Assembly: GCA_034620365.1 (NCBI GenBank)
Contig: JAQGEQ010000036.1
Coordinates: 1 to 64,000 of the forward strand
Direction of reading: 5' to 3'
From: Pegea sp. RAD2-039
Taxonomy: Eukaryota; Chordata; Thaliacea; Salpida; Salpidae
Length of the DNA: 64,000 nucleotides
The translations under genes and the position numbers were made by a program. Below, piece after piece: positions 61,171-64,000 of the stretch. The notes under the pieces are model-generated. The model searched no databases, was not told the origin of the DNA, and worked only from the letters and a program-made list of their open reading frames with translations. The stretch's first letter is position 1; each line of letters starts with the position of its first letter.

Positions 61171-63235
61171 CTTTTGTACGATTCGTTGTCATCAATTTAA
61201 TTTATTTTGAACTTTTGAAAATGGCTAACAAAGAAACCTGAACAAATTATTCAAAGATTTTTCGCCATGTTTGCATTCAATATTTAATTAGCGAATGAAA
61301 TAGCTGAGTTGAAGTAGACGAGTTGACTCAAAGAAAATACAACTTTTGAACTTGAATGGTACGACATTTCTTCCAATAAGATCTGAAGGTGTCCAGATAT
61401 AAATTAAACTTTAAAGCAGGTTTTAGAAAAACATTTCTTTTTGCTGGTTGAAAAGAAAGTTTTGTAAATTATCATATCTGGTGTGAGCAAGCATTGTCTT
61501 TATCTTTAAATAATTTCTATCTATACAATTAATCCAACAGCTACCTCATAGTACCATATCAGAAAAAAAAACATTTTTGTTTGAGTTGGAATTTTGTAAA
61601 AAGTAAATTTTTTAATTAGCTGAAATTATGACAATTGAAAATGCTTTCTGTAGTTTTCATATTTTATGATTAAAGTTTTAAATTTATTCCAAGTACGTAG
61701 TTAGAAAGCTTTCAGCAAAAACTTAGAAATGTTATTACTTTTTATGGATTTCAATTTGATGATATTTTATGTCTATAGAGAATTAACTATTAAGTGAGAC
61801 AAAATGATAAAATCAATGAAAAGAAATGTTTTTGGTAAACAGTTGAATTCTTATACATTTTCAGTATATACATTTTTTTCAATTTCCATACAGATAGCTT
61901 TTCTTTATATTCATGAAATGCCGATTACAATACGAATTATAAAAGAAAATAATTCAATGATAATAGTTAAATTTACAGATTTTTCTGCTTTTGCCCAGTG
62001 TATACTCATTCACGATTACTATAAAAAATAGTGACCATATAACTTCACTTGATTAAAAAATTATTTCAACTTTTTGTTTTAACTTAACAGAATAACTTCA
62101 AAAATAATAAATTTGAATAAAATCTACCATTCTTCATTTAAAAATGAACTTAAAAAAGTATATAAAGTATATTATATATATATTAACTTTTTCCTTTGTT
62201 TTTTAATGTACTATAGTGATACCTAATATCATGAAAAAGCTTTAAAATGAATGAGTACATTTTTTGTAAAATTTGTTTTAATTATCAGGATAAACATTTA
62301 TGCCTTATTTTAAATAAAGCTGATATATTTTGTTATTTAATTATTTCAATAAGTTTTTTTAATATTAAACTAACCCTTTTTATATTTTTGGATAAGTAGT
62401 TTGGCAACATGGCTCACTAAATTTGCAAATTTGACTAGCGTGGTCGGATTCTGCCTTCTAAATGTCTAGTCATTCATGTAGGCCATAGTTGGTTTTATAA
62501 TAAAGTAATATTAATTAGTTTAATTTAATATTTTAAATGAATCTTTCTTATCTGTAATAGTTTAAATTTTTTTTCCTTTTTTAAGTTTGTAATATTTTAA
62601 ACCTAGTTAAAAAGTTTTTTTTCATACATATATATAAAATCAGTTATATTAGTGTTTTTGGGCACTAACTTATATTTAACTTTTTGTATGCCTTAGCTTA
62701 TAATATTGATTTTATTGATAGTTTAATTTATATTTTATATGATTTCATATTCTTGACAAGTTTTCTTTTGCTTATTCTGAGATTATTTTGTTGATTATTA
62801 TTTTCTGTGCCAAAATATATGTTTTATGAAATCTATTTTATTCTTTCTTATCAAGCATATTAATTAAATGTTGTAATTTTTAACTTGGGAATTTATAAGT
62901 AAATTAAATTTGGAATTGAAGGTCTTTGACAGTCTATTTAACTTTATTAATTTTATGTAACCTTTCTTAATATTTATTAGAGTGTATAAAACTAAATATT
63001 GTGATATATAAATTATACTTTATATAAATCATTAGTTTGTAATATTTTTAGTTTATCCAAATGTTTTGTATATTTCAAATTTATAAAGATTTTTATGCTA
63101 ATAAATTTTATATTATATTTGTTTTTTTATGATTTGAGTGTAGTTTTTATAAATTTATCTCATTCTTACATAATTATTTTATTTATTTATATTAAGATTT
63201 ATATAAATTGTTAAATAACTAAATTAATTATATAT
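61171..63235. other. AT-rich intergenic DNA, no gene seen
   Basis: Lies between CHMP5 and SNU13. A 75-codon open frame at 61804-62031 has no recognisable motif and no splice sites that give it a partner, so it is not called. Confidence 0.5.
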
Positions 63236-63284
63236 TTTCTTCAGTCTTTAGTTTTACATAAAAGTAACCAAATTTCAACATACA

Positions 63285-63668
63285 ATGGCTGATGGAAGCA
63301 ACCCAAAAGCTTATCCTTTGGCTGGACCTGAATTGGCAAAAGAAATTTATGCATTAACTGGACAAGCTGAAAACAGTAAGCAAGTGAAGAAAGGTGCAAA
63401 TGAGTCCACTAAGACTTTGAATCGTGGCCTTTCTAAGTTGATCATACTTGCTGCTGATACTGAACCATTAGAGATTTTGTTGCATCTCCCACTGCTCTGT
63501 GAAGATAAGAATGTTCCTTATGTTTTTGTCCCATCTAGAGAAGCTCTTGGCCGTGCTTGTAATGTTTCAAGACCAGTTGTTGCCTGTTCGTTGATACATA
63601 AAGATGGATCACAACTTACTTCTAAGCTGGATGATGTTTGTCACCAAATTGAGAAGCTTTTGATCTAA
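63285..63668 (+). CDS. SNU13: SNU13 / NHP2L1 (15.5K) kink-turn binding protein
   Basis: SNU13 binds kink-turns in the U4 snRNA 5' stem-loop and in box C/D snoRNAs, nucleating the U4/U6.U5 tri-snRNP and methylation snoRNPs in the nucleus and nucleolus. The 127-residue protein (human 128) belongs to the L7Ae/L30e fold. The RNA-contact motif [13 protein letters not shown] is at residues 36-48. The near-invariant stretch from [20 protein letters not shown] (60-79) into [20 protein letters not shown] follows. The variable N-terminal tail ([12 protein letters not shown]) and the basic helix ending EKLLI also fit. The coding region is uninterrupted. TTTTCTTCAG at 63235-63244 is a good acceptor 40 bases before the ATG, suggesting a 5' UTR intron or a trans-spliced leader. 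Confidence 0.97.
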   Translation: MADGSNPKAYPLAGPELAKEIYALTGQAENSKQVKKGANESTKTLNRGLSKLIILAADTEPLEILLHLPLLCEDKNVPYVFVPSREALGRACNVSRPVVACSLIHKDGSQLTSKLDDVCHQIEKLLI

Positions 63669-63891
63669 AGAAGTCATCATAGTTTGACTTATACTGCCTG
63701 GAGGACCAGCTCTTTTATTATAGACAATTTTATTTAGAAATAGTCAAATTATCGTGTTAATTTTTTGCTAAATTATAACTCTGGTTGGTATTTTAGTTGA
63801 ACTTCCTGATACATTATTAGTTTATGTATCATTTGAACAATATCTAATGATTTGGTTTAATTCTCAACATATTTTGACTTGAAATAATATA

Positions 63892-63897
63892 AATAAA
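63892..63897 (+). terminator. Candidate polyadenylation signal of SNU13
   Basis: AATAAA lies about 225 bases downstream of the SNU13 stop codon, followed within 30 bases by a GT-rich stretch (CCTTGTCTGATGTATTTTGT). Confidence 0.65.
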
Positions 63898-64000
63898 AAT
63901 GTTTATAAATTAGTCCTTGTCTGATGTATTTTGTTTTCAGGTATGAGTTTTTCTAAGCTTTGATAAATGAGAGTGTTGACTAGATTTTTTTATTTATTTT

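Noticed and set aside
1..64000. tRNA and rRNA genes
   Set aside because: I looked for GGTTCGA-type B boxes with matching cloverleaf arms and for rRNA blocks. The few GGTTC hits (for example near 43290 and 55319) lack the rest of the fold.

Overview
This window is nuclear DNA of an AT-rich, intron-bearing animal. Genes have GT-AG introns, AATAAA polyadenylation signals and clear metazoan orthologues (CEP19, CCDC169, CHMP5, SNU13). The base composition, short introns, LINE remnants and repeat load fit a cnidarian such as Hydra, but the genus is an inference.

Layout. 1-4.5 kb is an octamer minisatellite: a diverged two-variant array followed by about 95 perfect copies of one octamer. 4.6-24.4 kb holds no convincing protein gene. 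It is built from head-to-tail, diverged copies of a roughly 600-bp unit that encodes up to four long stem-loops (here H4, H3, H2, H1, in that order). These alternate with three arrays of a 185-bp satellite, with segmental duplications and with a 30-bp minisatellite. 24.4-28.6 kb is featureless AT-rich DNA. 28.58-40.47 kb is a tandem array of eight complete units of about 1.48 kb, each ending in a nearly invariant core of about 260 bp. 40.5-50.1 kb is low-density DNA with a broken RING-finger gene and a few unidentified open stretches.

The genic part is 50.1-64 kb. On the minus strand, CCDC169 (52.5-53.1 kb) lies head-to-tail upstream of CEP19 (five coding exons, 50.3-51.9 kb). On the plus strand are CHMP5 (six coding exons, 56.6-60.8 kb) and the single-exon SNU13 (63.3-63.7 kb). 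Remnants of non-LTR retrotransposons, all on the minus strand, lie between CCDC169 and CHMP5 and inside CHMP5 intron 1.

The genes do not form one pathway: CEP19 is a centriole/cilium protein, CCDC169 an uncharacterised coiled-coil protein, CHMP5 an ESCRT-III subunit and SNU13 a spliceosome/snoRNP protein. The most unusual content is the multi-hairpin family. Its copies differ in stem sequence yet stay self-complementary, which suggests selection for an RNA fold. Its function is unknown. All coordinates were read by eye, and repeat boundaries are good to about 10-30 bases.
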